From assembly GCA_002099365.1 (NCBI GenBank), contig MSED01000001.1, forward strand, positions 3,348,001-3,412,000: 64,000 nucleotides of DNA, given 5' to 3'. How positions within the stretch are numbered: position 1 is the stretch's first letter; each line of letters starts with the position of its first letter. The translations under genes were made by a program, and so were the position numbers. The notes beneath the pieces are model-generated. The model saw only the letters and a list, made by a program, of their open reading frames with translations. It was not told where the DNA came from and did not search any database. Source of the DNA: Phialophora verrucosa (taxonomy: Eukaryota; Ascomycota; Eurotiomycetes; Chaetothyriales; Herpotrichiellaceae). Of this stretch, positions 10,304-24,802 are shown one piece after another.

Positions 10304-13300
10304 TCAAGCATAGGCAGCCCACCCACAATACAACACTGCCAAATTCCGTTCATCGGTTGCCTGCCGAATCAATTCGTTAACTGTTGCCTCCACGCTCAAT
10401 GCCTTGCCCAATTTCTTCGCCACTACAGTCAATGCCCGGTCCGCTTCGCTTGGCTCTGTCTCTTCCCTTCTTGCTGCAATCAGGCCAACAGCAGCGCCGT
10501 CATTTGGAAGTGACGTATTGCTAATGCTTGTTGCAGTGGTGCCTCCCCCAGCACCGTCTGCAGTCGGGGCTTGTCCATTGTTCTCCTGCATCTTTTGGAG
10601 GCGAATTGGGGAGATGGACCACGAATATAGAGGATCATAGCGGAGAACGTCGAGGATGGTCATTATCGCTTCTTGATCGCGACGAAGGGCTTCAAGGGTG
10701 AAATTGCAACAGCGACGGAATACGCCCTCCACGCCGGTTAGACCCATTCCGTCGACGAGGTCGCGTGTCAGGCGGAAGGGAACGACTTCAGGCACTGGTA
10801 ACACCCGGCCAGCCTCGAAAGCTACGCCCAAGTCGATGTGCACTACCTCTCCAGTCTTTTCATCAAGCAGTATATTGTGCCCGTGTCGATCGCCCAGACC
10901 CAGCACATGGCCTAGGATACTTATCGCAGCCGTGGAGCGGCTGTAGTTGAGGCGCTTGTAGAACCAGTCGTCAGGGTCGAGGAACTTCTCCATGAAGAAG
11001 AAGCGCATGACCGGGTGGAAATTGGCGGCTACCGTGTGGTAAGCTCGTACTCGTTGGTCGACGGTCTTCCCTTGGGCGTCTGCAATATCCTTTCTGGCCT
11101 TGTTAGATTTGTAGTCCTTGGGATGGTATCGTGCGTGAGCCGGGAGAAGGTACTCGTTCAACGGGATTGTATTCTGTACGAATTCGATGACTCCGGAGTT
11201 TTTGGTCAACGGGACCACTTTGTACGTTCTGATACCGAGATGCCGCTGTCGTGTGCTGCGGTGCTCTTTGAGGAGGTTGGACACTTGGCCGAACACTTGT
11301 TCCATGATTGCGTCTTGCCGAAGGTCGTCGTTGCCGCCTTTCAAGAGCAATTTGTGTCGAGAGCCATCAGAGGCCGTGATTGTGGCAATCTTGGGCGCTG
11401 AGACACCGCTTGCAACAGAAAGCTCCGGGCTGATCGAGACAGATGTCGGTACGTGCGAGTAGTCACGATCTGCCCGCAAGGCGATACTCATCGTCGGTGG
11501 GGGAATCTTCGAAGTCGGTTTCGTGATTTGTGCCTCCAGCCCTGGGCCACCTTGCAGCTTCCGTAACTGGAGGGTCTTGGAGTCAGATTTGCCATGCTTG
11601 TCCGGCAGCGGTTCTACCGCGACTTTATTGAGGGCGACGCAGGTGTTGTGGACAGCGGTCCATATTGCGGAGGATGTGCTCTGTTGCCTGATGCGCTCGG
11701 TCAATTTGTTTGCTGCCGTCCATCTGGATGCAGCTATATCATCGCCTGCTGGTGGTCGGGACTTGCTGGTTGCGAAGACTTGGTATAGACTGTGGTAAGG
11801 GTGGTCCGAGCAGATCCGAAACATGAGGTCCTTGAGAAGCTTCTGAAAGTCGTCCTTCTGGTCCAACAGACGCGACGTCAGCTGGTTTACCAGTGGCGCG
11901 AACTTGATTGTTGGAACCGAGCTGAGATGCTTCTGGACCGCCGCATTTGCCGTCGGGCTTTCTGCCTGGTTGAGCCAGAGAGCAATAAATCGGAGCGTAT
12001 CGTTAGGATAGTCATCCGAAGCCCTCATCGAGAGAAGATAGTTTCCCAGGCACTGCAGGATCAGGTTCTCCCGGTTCTCCGATACCCTTTTCCATTCCTC
12101 CTCGTCCAATTTAAGCCAATTTCGCGCCCTCGCCCAATGTGACTTGACTTTCTGCCTTTGCTGGTCCGTCTTGCTGTTCCTTACCATTACCTCGAGCTCA
12201 TAGACTTCTCGTGTCTTTCGCTCTCGGATCTTGCTGATGCGTGTAAAGTCGTCGAGGTTGTCGGTGTCTTGCAGCTGCATATCACAGAAGGCGGCAAAGT
12301 TGTGGAAAACCCGGCCAGCGGCAGATCCTGTTCGAGGCCCGTGCAGCTCTTGAATCGCTGGGGCTAGATAGCGCTCGATGATCTCGTCTGGTTTCTCGAG
12401 ACGAGCCTCGGCCACCTTGTGCCCGAGGTCCGTCAGAATGTCAGCTCGTGTCACAGCAATGGCTTGTTTCGCAATATCTTTTCGACTTCTTAGATCTTCT
12501 AGAATTCCAATTGATGCAGACGCTTCTTCTTGTTCCCATAAAGTCCTGGCAAGGTCGTAATTGGTCGCAACGTCGACCTGCAATCCTACTTGCTGAGCCA
12601 GGCGATTAAGCTCGGACAGATACATCGCTCTGTTCAAGCAGAATTGAGGCTCGTCATAGCTCGATGCCACTTCTAGAGATTGCCGATTCACCCGGACCTC
12701 GAAAAGCAGCGCCTGATGGAGATTCACGAGGAAGGAACTCTGTAAACGCTGGTTTCTTCTGATGGCGGCAAAAGCTGCCTCTCTGCCTGCCAACACTGGC
12801 GAGAGCATGTCGAACCTGCGGTTGTCAGTAGTAATTCAGCAACATGTAAAAACACTTACTCGGCGAGCTTGAAGTTCTTGCTCCTGGCCGCTAAAGCTGC
12901 ACAGGCCGATTCCAGACCCTCCGCGGATGTTGCGCCAAGAGTCTGTCTCGCTTCTGCAAGGACTGCTAAATCCGAATAGAGGCGATGGAAATGGCTCCTA
13001 CTTGCGGAGTCGGTCTTGATTGCGCCACTCACGTCGAGCAACGATTGGTCCAGCTCCATGAGGAAGCTCTCTTTGTTTGAAATGCTATGCACGCCCCGGA
13101 GCAAAGACAACAGGCCCATCGGTGACGGGGTTGATTCATTTGGGGCTGGCAAATCCCATCGATCTTGTGCAGGTCTACTTCCCACGGAAGGATCTTTCTG
13201 AAAGACTTCATAGTGTTGTCTCACTGCTTCTGAGATCCCCTGCATATTCGCAGAGCTCAGGGTCGACGCGGTAGCTCGTACCACCGGGCCTAGTGCGGCT

Positions 13301-16300
13301 GCTTGCTCATTGACCCTCAGTTGAGAGTCCAGCATCGCACTGTGAAATGACAAGGATTTCTGACTCGCGCCTTCATGGCCTAACTTACTAATGACGGACT
13401 GCAAGTCGTAGGTCTGATGCTTACCATAGAAGAAATCAGGATCATCAACGTTGTCGTAGATCCTTGAGATGACCTCGGTGGGAATGCCTTCAGTCATGAC
13501 AAGGGATCTTCGGGAAGAACGACCCGCTTGCAGTCGAGCCTGGGATTGATGAAGCTCTAGGAAGAGGAGAGCTTCATGCCACATTTGACAGTCGCTTGCA
13601 GCCATAGCAGCATGGTGGAGATCTACTTCAAGCCAGTAATTTCGCTGCGCCATATTATTCTCTCGTGGAAGTTGGCATTTTCTGAGATAGAGCAGAGTCT
13701 TGAGCACCAAAGGCCGCGCTGAGCTGAGCCGCTGAACTTCTGGCGACAGAATATCGGAGAAAATTTCTGATAATCTCTCCCGAAAAACTTGGTGAGAGTC
13801 GAACTCGCCGAGGAGAATCAGGTGCACGCTGTATGGCAATAGGGCCTCGGCCGACTCGGGGATTGCATTGATGAGCGGTTTGAGAAAATTCAGCACAGGG
13901 TCATTAGCCACTGCGTCAGAGATCTGAGCAAGGACTTCTCCAGCCCAGTACTGCGCTTCCGAATGTGTGTCGTAAGATTCTTCGCGTTTTGTGTCTGACG
14001 TCCTCTGAGCAAGCGACAGCGGGGTGGTAGGACAGGGGCAATTCGTGAAGTTCATATCCTGCACAAAGGCTCTGTCGAAATCAGGCTCCAGCACACTGTG
14101 TTCGCCGGAATGGCTCATGTTGCTGAAGATCAATTGTAGTGTATTCTCGGCAAAACTCGTTGCAGGATAATCAGATGTCCAAAGCAGATTGGTCAGATGG
14201 CGCACGATGCTGGTGTAAGATGAGACCGCCCCAAGACCAGGGAAGCCTTCTTTTGAGACCGGAATTGCCACTTGCGTCCGCGGTGCCTTCTTGTTCCCAC
14301 CAGAGGTGAGCCCGCGCATGACGAAACCTCGGCCCATCACCTGAGCTGCCCATACCCGGAACGATCGGTCCAATTCGAGATTCCTCAAAAGACTTTCCAA
14401 GACAGGAAGAACTCGGGAAGCATCCTCATCATTCGCAAAAATGTCATCTTGCTGATCTGACGGCGAGGAGAATTGTTGACATAAGATTGTGACAGAGAGC
14501 TCAAAGTGAAGGCTGGAGAGAAGGGTGCTTTTGCTGCTTTGGTCCATGAGCAGATCATACAGTAGCTGGCCTTCACTGGTGCTTTGTGCGCTAGTTCCAG
14601 GTTGGGTGAGGGCTCGCGCATGATGGATGACCCGCTGGTATGTCTGCACGGCGTCGTCTGTTATATTCACTAACTGAAGGGACTCCAGGGACTGGCTTAG
14701 AAACAGGCGGAACTCTTGGGCCTTAGTCATCGTAGCCAAGAAATGACTTTCTTGCGTGGTACTGTCCTGCGAGGAAGTGATGAAGCCGGTAAGCGAGGCA
14801 AAGATGGCGACACCGAGACCAGCGATGAAGGAAGCTCGAGTTGAAAGGTATGGCGCTCCATGACGGAGGAGGAAACGGTAAATGCCCATCGCATCCCCTG
14901 CACATTCGAACAGAGTCAGATATGGTCGTAGACTGTGAAGCATCATCTCCAAGGGATAGCCTTCCCACGCAGCGGGGCCAGCGAGGCTGATCACGATGCG
15001 GATCTTGCGGATGATGCTGCATGTATGCAGAGGTCCTAATGCTGGCCGCGCCTTGTCCAATAGTCGCCTGAATAAATGCACCAGGAGTGCTGGTGTCCAG
15101 ATGTCCTGTTGCTGCATGTCAAGTCGCGATCCCGACAACAGGTAATTAAGTTCCTCAGGAAGGCAACGTGCGCGGAAGCATGGCTGTTGAGCAAGCGGAA
15201 GCTCGCTACGGTGGCCCGCCTGGTCGACCATCTCCTGCCAGAAGCCCAGGTTTGGAGAGGGCAGGGCCTTTTCAATGCCGCGGTCGTCTTGAAGCGATAG
15301 AACGAGCACTACGATGATGTCCGGGAGGCACTCTCGAAGCCGCTGAATGTATAGTTCGGACCCGAGTCGTTTTCGTACCAGTTTCTCTGAGCCATCATAG
15401 AGGCGCTCTTGCTTTGGCACGCTTGTTTCGGAAGCAAGCGTGTAGGCTTCGGCACTGGCAAAGTTCTCTGCAAGCAGGACGGTCCAGTCCACGCCGACAA
15501 GTTGTGCCAGGTCTTCTGCGTGAGCCATCCCGCGAAGAGCTGTTTGTCCCGTTAGCTCAGCGATATTGTCCTCGACCAACTCTCGCAAAGAACTGTACCC
15601 AAAGGGCTCGAAAGGCATCGAGGAGAGACTCTCAGTTGACAGCCACGTAAAGAATATCTGAGGCGCAAACAGCTTGAAGAGAAGCCTAGGCTGTTTGAGG
15701 TTGAGCAGTTTGCAGGTTCGACGGACGCAGTCATGCGCGAGTTTCGTCGTAGCAGGCACATGAGCGACAGTTTCGAACACGTGGTATGTTGCTTGCCGCA
15801 ACACCGTGTGCCATCGGGCACCCAGATGCGAAACGATGTACAGGCGTGCTGCGATACCTTCTTTTCGTTCGGGGTCGGAAGGCAACTTCCCGACCACATC
15901 TTCAAAGATTGCATCGTGCTGTGTCAGAACGTACTTGTCGAAAATGTGTGACAACTTATCGGCCATCCTGTGCTGGTTCGGAGGATCGCTGACCTCAAGA
16001 ATCTTCAGGAGACTTGTTCTAGGAGATGGTACATCATCACCACCATAACTTGCGCTTTTCAGAAGCAGCGAGTCCAGTAGATCTGCCAGGACGGACAAGA
16101 CTCGGGGCGAAGCAATCCCCTTCTTCAGTGCGGTGTTAAGGAACCAATCGTACACTTCAAAGGATGCTTCTGCGAGGTCGTCATCTTCGTCAGAACTCCA
16201 GAGATCCACCAGGTGGCGAAGGGCGTCGAGACATAAACATAAGGCAGGTTCGCACCTCTCGAATGCTTCTTCTTCCAGAAAGGCCTTGCCAACTTTGTCG

Positions 16301-19300
16301 ATCAGACGATGTGCGTCTGCCCTGGAAGTTCCCATCTGCAGTGAGAGAAAGTCATTCAAGGCTCCTCGCGCGCCAATCAACAAGATCGGATCAAGCTCTA
16401 TAAGCTCGTCAAAGACCACAGTAGCTGCTGCAGAGTTTAGCAGTGCTTGTGACTTTACCATTTGAAGAGCTGTTGTTAGCTCAACTGCATATTTCGCCAG
16501 TAGCTCATGCGTATCTTGGCATATAGGTATATCAACTCGCGAGACAGTAGTTCCGGCGCCTGCCTGACTGCCCTGACTTGCTTGCGAATTCAACTGGTCT
16601 TCATCCAGGAATTCCAGGTCGGAAAGGTCGTTCGCAATGCTTGTTGCCATGCCTCGGTGGGCAACGTCCAATGCAAATTGAAGTACATCCCAATACTCGT
16701 CATCGAAGTTGCGATTGTCACCTCGAGATAATTGAGCGTGTATAGCGACGACGCAAGCACTTACACGCTTGGCCATTTCTCGACAAGAGACAATATTCTT
16801 CTGGCTGGAGATGAAATCAATCACGATGCGACGGGTTTCAGATAGTACTGAGGGGGGCTTGAATTCTGACCCGTAACCGCCGCAGCGCGCAAATACCGCG
16901 GAAGAGACAGTTGAAGCAACAGCTACGATCTCTACGATATCGTTGCCGATGTTTGAGCTCCTTTCTGAAGAGATAGTTGTCCAAGAGACAAGGAATTCTC
17001 TCGATCGGGTTGTCAGAAAGTCTGTGACCGCTCGAAACAGCCGGGTTCTTATGGACATGTCAAGTTGGCGGGGCCCGGGCTTTTCAGGGTTGGCAGCTGT
17101 GGGACTTAGGAAAGGGATTCCTAGGAGATACTGCAGGAAGTCGGCGTTGATTTTTGCCATGGTTGCCGCTTTATAAATTGAGTGTGCGGGACTCCAGTCG
17201 TCAATCGCGATTATCGAATCCAAGAAGCCGCAAATGGAGCTAAGCAAGCAGTATAAGAGCTCCGGCCGGACGTGAGAGACGATATGTGCATTGTGAAGTC
17301 GATCAAGATTCGCAGCTGTGACAAGTCAGCATTCCGGATAGATGGCAACAGTTTTGAACATACGCAAAGTCCAACGGAGAGCTAGCCAGCCGATTACTTT
17401 CAAGCAGAAGGCCTCAAAGTGCCTCTCGGTGTCGAGAAACTTGGAGCCTAGTATAGTTGTCATCAAGACCAGAGACGTGTCTGTCAGACTGCTTGGACCA
17501 TTGCTGCCACCACCAAACACGGTGCCATCAAGCAGATTTGCGCTCATCGCTGTATCCAAAACCCCGCTCTCGAGGAGTACAGTGAGCACATGGCACGAAG
17601 CCCTCGTCGTTGGGACAACGGCCATCCCTCTTCGCGCGGCGTCCCAGACCTGAAGCCAGATATCGGACGTTTGCGAAGAAAGATGTGATTCTCGCGCTAA
17701 CCTTGAAAAGATCAGGAAGATCCATGTCTGAATGGCGGGGTCTTCATTGTTGAGATCTGGTAACAACTTGTCCAGTAGTTGGGTCCATTCCTGCTCATGG
17801 GCGCCAGGTTGGTCAAAAAGAAACAAGACGATCTGCAGAGCGGCCAGCTTTTCTTGCCCAGACCCTACTACCGCGAGCTCAATAACTTCCTCTAGGTGGT
17901 TTTGGACTTTCCGTCGTTTACGCGGAGCGTCTTCAGACTCCCTACTGGCGCTTGACGGCCGTCCTTTGCGACTCAGCCCAACGATGAGGCTTGCAATGAT
18001 TTCCAGTGCCAACCAGCAACTCAACGCTCGTGGTGAGTTGCGAGGAGGCTTGAATAGACTGACTTGGAGAGGTGTGGTTTCCGAAGCGAACAATGGTTGC
18101 ATCTCGTCGAAATGTAACAAGTCCTTCCTCCCATAGTCAGACATCAGGGTTGACAAGAGGGGTTCCAGAATGCCGGCATCGATCGGGGTCCAGGGGCCAG
18201 GCGGAGCAACGAAGAGATATCGGCATGTAAATAAGGTGATGAGCATTTGTTCTCGCAGGGCACCAGACCGGCTCACCCATAATCGGCGCATGACGGGGAT
18301 GAGGTCGCATAGTAAGGTTTGCGTAAATTCCACATTTTGGCCTAGAGAGACAAGCATAACGTTGTTTAGAGTCTCGAAAGCATCCTCTTGGCCTGTCCCC
18401 GTAACATTTAAGTATTCTTGAATCTTCTCAGCGATCGCTGGGCCCCGGGCCATGACGTGGGCGTTCGATACAGAAGTCAAGCTCTTCAAGGCAGCGACGA
18501 TCTCTTCGGCGAGCGTAGCCTTTTCCTTACCGATGCTCTTGCCGCTTCTTTGACTGGGGCGTATGGACAAAGACCGATCATTTCTGGATGCCATACTAGT
18601 ATTTCTACTACTCGCAATACCATCTTCAACAATGTCGTTCTCGAGGACAGTCGACATGCACTGAAGGGCAAAGTCGACATATGACTGCCATTGCTTTGGA
18701 CGCATATGTTCTCCATGTGGTGGGTAATTAAGAAGCATCCGGAAACTTTTGATGTAATCATTTTTAAGAGGCTCACACAATGACCCATCCGTCAACGGGA
18801 GAGTGTCAACAATATGGTCCAGGATCGATAGGGCTGTCTTGAACCTGAGCTTGGGCGTCCCTACCTCCAAAGTCAAGCGAAATGCAGCAGCTGTGACTTG
18901 CAAGCGAGAAGCAGCAAGGCTCCTGGTTCTTTCCGCAGTGGTCGACCGAAGAAATACCGGCTTCTCTTTGGACACAATCCGGTAGAGAAGCTCGAAGATC
19001 TTGTGGAAGACATCATCATTCAGCGCATCACTATACCACAAGGTCAGTATGTACGGGAAACCGGGTTGGAGCTGACCATGTCCTCACACGTCCGTGGTAT
19101 TCCCTCGTTCTCCCAGAAGTCGTTTCAGATCTCGAGCACTCGTGTTAGCCAAGCATCAAATCTGAGGGATCCAGCTTACCATCGAGACCTCCGTTTCTCA
19201 GGGCTATCGTGCCGCCCTCTAGCTTAGCTATGTGAGATTGTAAGCAGGTGAGGCTGGGCAATGGAGAGTCACGAATTCATACAAATTGCCGCAGCTATGC

Positions 19301-19313
19301 TAGCCTCCGCCAT
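10304..19313 (-). CDS. TEL1: Serine/threonine kinase Tel1 (ATM family PIKK)
   Basis: DNA-damage checkpoint and telomere kinase, nuclear, recruited to double-strand breaks by Mre11-Rad50-Xrs2/Nbs1. I assemble six exons: 19283-19313, 19180-19227, 19088-19130, 17364-19030, 12860-17315 and 10304-12818, giving 2,919 aa, close to human ATM (3,056). The first three tiny exons encode MAEASIAAAISKLEGG, RNGGLDDLKRLLG and DALNDDVFHKIFELL, which restores the N-terminal TAN motif. HEAT-repeat solenoid and FAT region follow. The kinase lies in the last exon: GGNDDLRQDAIMEQVF (about 2575), catalytic loop LGLGDRHGHNILLD (about 2733), VHIDLG, then a C-terminal FATC ending VLYCGWAAYA. Introns are 41-57 nt with branch-like CTGAC or CTAAC. 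The gene is divergent to Nup192 across 333 bp. Kinase residues are intact, so it should be active. Confidence 0.95.
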
Positions 19314-19646
19314 CTTCACTGTCAGAGACACGACGTGTTTTGCCGAGCCTGAGACTCATGATACATGAATACAGCGTCGTCGTCTCTGGTGCCAGAACAA
19401 ATAACCCAGCATCGACGGAGCAAACAAGGAGAGAAGAGAAGGAAAGGTGAAGGGAAACTGAGGCGACGATCACTGAGGCTAGCCTAACCGCTTTCGGAAG
19501 CCCCGATTCCATTCGATTTGGCAAATTGCGACCGCAGCCAAAGTTTTGGAGAGAGCAGAACGGCCTTCATTGTCGGGGATGCCCAAGAGCAGTTTTGTCG
19601 CGTGCCTTGAACCACCTGCCCAGCCGTCATAGGAGGCACTTCTACC
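19314..19646. promoter_or_regulatory. Divergent promoter region between Tel1 and Nup192
   Basis: 333 bp separate the two start codons, so both promoters must lie here. I see no clear TATA box. Confidence 0.5.
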
Positions 19647-22600
19647 ATGGAAAGTCTCGAGCGGCTCCAGGGGCTGCATGCTGATCTCGTCGCGTTCAGC
19701 GAGACGCGTTTCGCCAACATCGATCGCCTGTGGCAGGAGTTGGAAGGGAGCCTCCAAGATTTCAGGCAGTTGCTGGACAAGTCTACTGCGGCTGCCAGCG
19801 ACCGCGATGCCTACAACAATGGTGTGCCCCCTAGTCCTTTTATACAGAAATTTCTCATTCTAATATCAGAGCGCAGGAAAACTCAGTGTTGCCGACCAGG
19901 AGTTCGCCATCAACGACGAATTCAAGCATATCAGCCGCGCAATTGCGACCACGTTAGACCTGGACGAGATCGAGGCTGGCCGGCTGGTCATCCAAAGTCA
20001 GCAAGATCTGACCCTGACACAGGATTCTCTGGTTATGGATGTGGTCAGCAAGTTCCACAACCGCAGAGATCTGTTGGTTCAATGCCTACGAATTACCCTG
20101 CACCAGTCCCTCACATTGGAGCCCGATAACGAATACAGAAGAGTCTTTGAGACCACCGTTGGGAGCGTTCTGGATATCGACAGAGGTGTTCCCGGTAACG
20201 GATCTGTCTTCACGAGAAAATGTCTGAGCACACTGGAAGAGATCGAGAGGTTCCAGGCCAAGGTTGCAGATGCACTGCAGAGCAAGGCAGTGCTTGGTGG
20301 TCCCCGCGGCGCCGAGTTCTACGCCACTCTTGAGTTCCAGCGGGACAGCCTGTTCAAACAGCATGAGGCACTGGCTTGTGTTCTGGCGTACTTGTTCCAG
20401 GGTGACTTCGCGAACCAAGAAGATCTCCGAAAGCTTCACGCTGTGCTCCCACGCTGGAAAAGCCTCGACTTCAATTTGATCCACTATCTTCCCGCATTCT
20501 CAGCAGCTTTCCGCCAGTTCGGCTCATCGGGAAGTCACATATCTCAGGAGAGCACGGCCTCGCTCAACGCCCTGTTCGCTCCGCTGCCTCAAGATGCATC
20601 CTCGACCTCCATTAGGCCACTACAAGCATTATTAAGCCTGTGGTGGACCGCGGAGTACAGCGGCCAATTCCGGGACTCGATCGACCAGGATCCGGGCGCA
20701 GGAGGCAGGGCGGACGCAGTCAAGGCGGCATTGAAAGAGGATGCGTTGGAATTCATGCTCGCGATTAGTACAAGCACCAATCTGGACGTGTGGCGGCATC
20801 CGGCCAGGCAAGAACTTGTGACCTTGCTTCTGAGCGACACGAATCGATTTTCTCTCAACGAGGCTGAGCTAACGTCTTCATATTTCCGCTTGCAATTCAT
20901 GGAATGCCTAGAGAATTTCATTGAAGCTTTCATTTCCAACATGCCCGATTCAATCCGGAGACTGAGGACGGAAGAAGATGACCAGAGGTTGAACCTATTG
21001 ACAGCGATGCAGGATGGTCTGCCGTCCACCCATCAGGGCACCAACCCCAGCAAACTCCATCTAGAGTGCTTTCTCATCCTTATCTCATTCTCTTTTGAGG
21101 GAAGACCTGAAGCTGCAGAGCTGTGGTGGGAGGATCCGGACAGCAACCTTTATGGCTTTTTGCAGTGGGCATCCCGCAGACAGACTGTGCCACGCGTGAG
21201 CGCCTTTTGCGAACTTCTATGCTCCATCTCAGAAGGCCGAGACTGTGCAGAGGCGGCACACAAGTTCTTACTGGATGATTCCTCGCAGGCTACGACCAGA
21301 GGCAGACGTATCCCGTCAATGAATTATCAGCAAATCTTCTCCGAGCTTGAACTGTATTCACAGAAGGTCCATGAACGACCTGCTACGTCGCAGTTACCGC
21401 ACACACACAAAGTCGTTCCCACCGACATGAACGAACTGGAAAGTCCAGTCATGCTGTCTTGCTATCTCCGCTTACTGGCGCACCTCTGTCGCCAACCCAG
21501 CGGCACCCGCCAGCACATTCTGGGGACGGTCACGCCGACATTCCCGCAGGCTCTGTTACTTCTTAGCTCAGGACCTGTTCCCAGTTATCTGAGAGCGAGT
21601 GTGTTCTCGACCTTGGATGCGCTGCTCACAGACAAGAGTGCGCAGACTGCTGCGATAATGTGGCATATTCTAGACAATTGGGCAGCGAACAGTCACGACA
21701 GAGCACGCCCAGCAGCTGCCGCCGCAGCTTCGCCACCCAAGCCGACTCTGCTCAACTTGCAAAACACCCTCAACTCGATAGCGTCCTCCTTCGACCAGTA
21801 TGACGCCTGCGTCACCTTCCTTCGCAACTTGATCGTTACTCTACCATCTACTGGCCTGAGTGCCGATCTGCTTCCTTTCCCAAAAGATCTGGGTTCGGAC
21901 TACAGAAGCCCAGGTATTGGCCCCTATATCGATTTCGTCTGCGGCCAAGTCTTTGCCAAGCGCATCCCCGAAGTTGCGGATGAGCTGCAGCGATTAATCG
22001 GTTCATTCCATTGCCTTGAATTCATGGCTACCGGCCTTGAAGGTGTCAATGAAGACTATGTGGCGATGCTGGACCGAGCCACTTCCACCCATGATGCGTT
22101 GCAGGAGGTGCCCGACGCACTATCGTACGCTCAACGCAGTCCGTTTGCCAGGCTCATGCAATGGCTCCTCAGCAGCGACGTGAATAAATTGTTGCTGGAA
22201 TGCTTGCGGGTTGCCGGCGAATCAGTTGATGCTGCACTTCCAGACTCGCCCTTGCTGCTCACTTTGCAACGTTCAATTGACATCATCAACCGAGTGCTCG
22301 ATCTTCAGCCCACTTACCTTGACATAGTGAGGCCCCTGGTTCAATCCCAAATGCCTCAGGATGGGCCACCGACCCGCTCCAAGATTGACTCTTTAGAAGA
22401 GGCGCTCGCTGCCCACCCCGAGCTCGTGCTTAGCCTTTGCCAGTTCGCTGCTACTGGGCACTCTGAGCTGTCGCTGCGGGCACTTGCGTTGCTTCAAAAG
22501 CTTTCTAGCTCACCGAAGCTCAACAACCACTTTTTGACGACAGAAGACGTCCGCGGTCGGACAAGAAGAGTTGTCGATATGCTAGGTCCAGATCCGGCCT

Positions 22601-24802
22601 TCGAGCTGCAACCTATTGCCAGAAACTTATACTCCCGTTTACAGTTTGATATCCGTGAGCTCGAACAAGGCTTTGAATCGGTCAGCTACCTTCTCAAAGA
22701 TGGTATCCTGGCTTTCTTCAACGCTTGCCTTGAAACTCAGCCTGACCTGCCAAACATTGCTCATCTCTTGATAGGCTTCAACAGGTTAGGCGAGCGGCTG
22801 GCCATCTCAGATTCGGTAGACGCGGGTGTGTCGGTTTTTAATTCCATTGCTCTTCTCGTCCAAAGCTACCCAGATGATGAGGACGGTATAATGGCTTCCT
22901 GGTTGATACACATGAAGGCGGCCGCTTTCCGAGTCTTGAGACATCTGTGGTCGTCTCCATTGTCGAGCAGTGTCGTTGTCGGGCAGCTGCGGAGACTTCA
23001 GTTCTTGCAGTCTTTATGTCTGATCCAGCCTATCGTCAACCAGCAGACACTGTGGGACGCCAACAGTATTCTGCAACAGGAATTCTGGTACACCACCTCG
23101 GCCGAGGCCCTAGCCGAGTTCCTTGCTTTTCGAGGCTCTCTGTACAATTACATTGTCACCGAGATAAGAGCAGCCTCCAAGGACGGTCTGTCGACAACTC
23201 TGCGTCAGATCCTATCCACTCTTCAGGGTAAGACCACCGACGTGGATGGCACCGTCATTATCAACCCGGACATATTCGCGCTTCTCGACTTTCTCGACCT
23301 CGATCTCTCGGCCAATTTTGAAGTGGAACCACAATATTATGTGGGCATCGACTTCAAAATCTACCTGGCCGATGCCACGGAAAGTCAGCCAAGTGTCTAC
23401 GATGTCAAGATGATCCGCGAATATCTCAATGCCTATCGGACCTCGATCATGCAGAAGCAGGCATCGGCAACAAGCAGCCACAAAATCGACGAACAGGACC
23501 TGATCGATGAAGCCGATCTTTTGATTGCCACAGTTGAAGCTCGAAACAGGTCCGAAGTTGTGCTCAAGGCGAGAAGCGATGCCTTGCATGAATATACGGA
23601 GATGGTCATAGCCGCCGTGGAATGCTGCCCTATGGAGCCGACCGTGAAGGTGCAGTTCATCCTGCACATGATCCAAGTAATGCTCCCCAAACTTGACGTG
23701 TTCATCGTGGACGAGAGGGCGGACATGATTGAACTTGCTCGCGCAGCCGATGCGTTGCTTTTCGCGCTCTCCCAAACAGCCCTGACGACCACCCACCTGG
23801 ACAACCTCGTCACAGAAAAACTGTTTCAACTCTTCCGTGCCTCCATCGAAGGCATCGCGGCAGCCAACTCGCGTACACCCCTAAGGACAATTTTCTACAG
23901 CATCTGTTCGCAATACCTCGTCCGCATCACCTCGTCGACTGCCGTGTCAGACGAGAACGTCAAAGCCCGACATAACAGCATGGACTGTATTCGGTCGGCT
24001 AGCCAGCGTCTTGTAGAAATCATGTGCGATGACGCTGAGGACGGAGTCGACGAATGCCGACTCAACGCTCTCGCCCTTCTCGCCCTGTTCACGTCTCTGG
24101 CCAGGATGGAGGAATCCAACCTAATCCTCAATTCACTTGTCAAGGCCAACATGCTGGAGATTGTGATTGATCCACTGAAGCATGTCGCGCTGGATTTTGA
24201 AGATTCGGACCCGGGTTGTAAGTCCAGACCTCATATTTCTGACTCTATAACGGCCTGTTTAGTGCTAACAAATGAACTCAGACCGGGGCTCCCTACTCTC
24301 AACTTTCGAGGCACGCATGCTCCTTCTCCTCCAGATCTCACGAACTCGCGACGGCGCAGGAGCTCTCCTTGACGCAGGAATCGTACAAGCTGCTCGGGAC
24401 TCACAACTATTTCGAGCAGATCCAGACCTAGGCATCTCACTGCCTTCCGCCAGCGACAACAACAGCTCCCCCTATGTTGCCGACTCCGCCACTTCCGCGC
24501 TACACACATATTACGTCCTTCTCTCCTCCACCCTTCGGGTCCTCCTATCAACTTTTCTCTCGCGCGGTGCACAAAACGAACAGATCCAGTACCGCGCTCG
24601 GGCATTCCTGATTGACTACAGACCCAACATGGTGGGCGTGTTCAAGAAATTTGCAGGTGTCAATGGCAAAGTCGATGAGAGAATTAGACCTCTGATTGCG
24701 GCGAGCATGAGGTGTTATACCGGGTTGATTACTTTGTCCGGATTCGTGGACTTCGAGGATCAGGCCGCGTTGGAAGACACAAGGTTCAATGGGTTTTCAT
24801 GA
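19647..24802 (+). CDS. NUP192: Nucleoporin Nup192 (Nup205 family), inner-ring nuclear pore scaffold
   Basis: Large alpha-helical scaffold of the nuclear pore inner ring, partner of Nic96 and Nup53 in fungi. Three exons, 19647-19821, 19877-24217 and 24282-24802, give 1,678 aa, matching fungal Nup192 (about 1,680-1,760). The N-terminus MESLERLQGLHADLVAF leads into KLSVADQEFAINDEFKHISR and the LDLDEIEAGRLV(I)QSQ segment, typical of this family. The second intron (24218-24281, gtaagt donor) joins DSDPG to YRGSLLSTFEARMLLLLQIS. The last exon ends shortly after the VGVFKKFAGVNGKVDE segment. Recognition rests on overall length, helical composition and these conserved segments, because Nup192 lacks catalytic motifs. 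It is divergent to Tel1. Confidence 0.9.
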
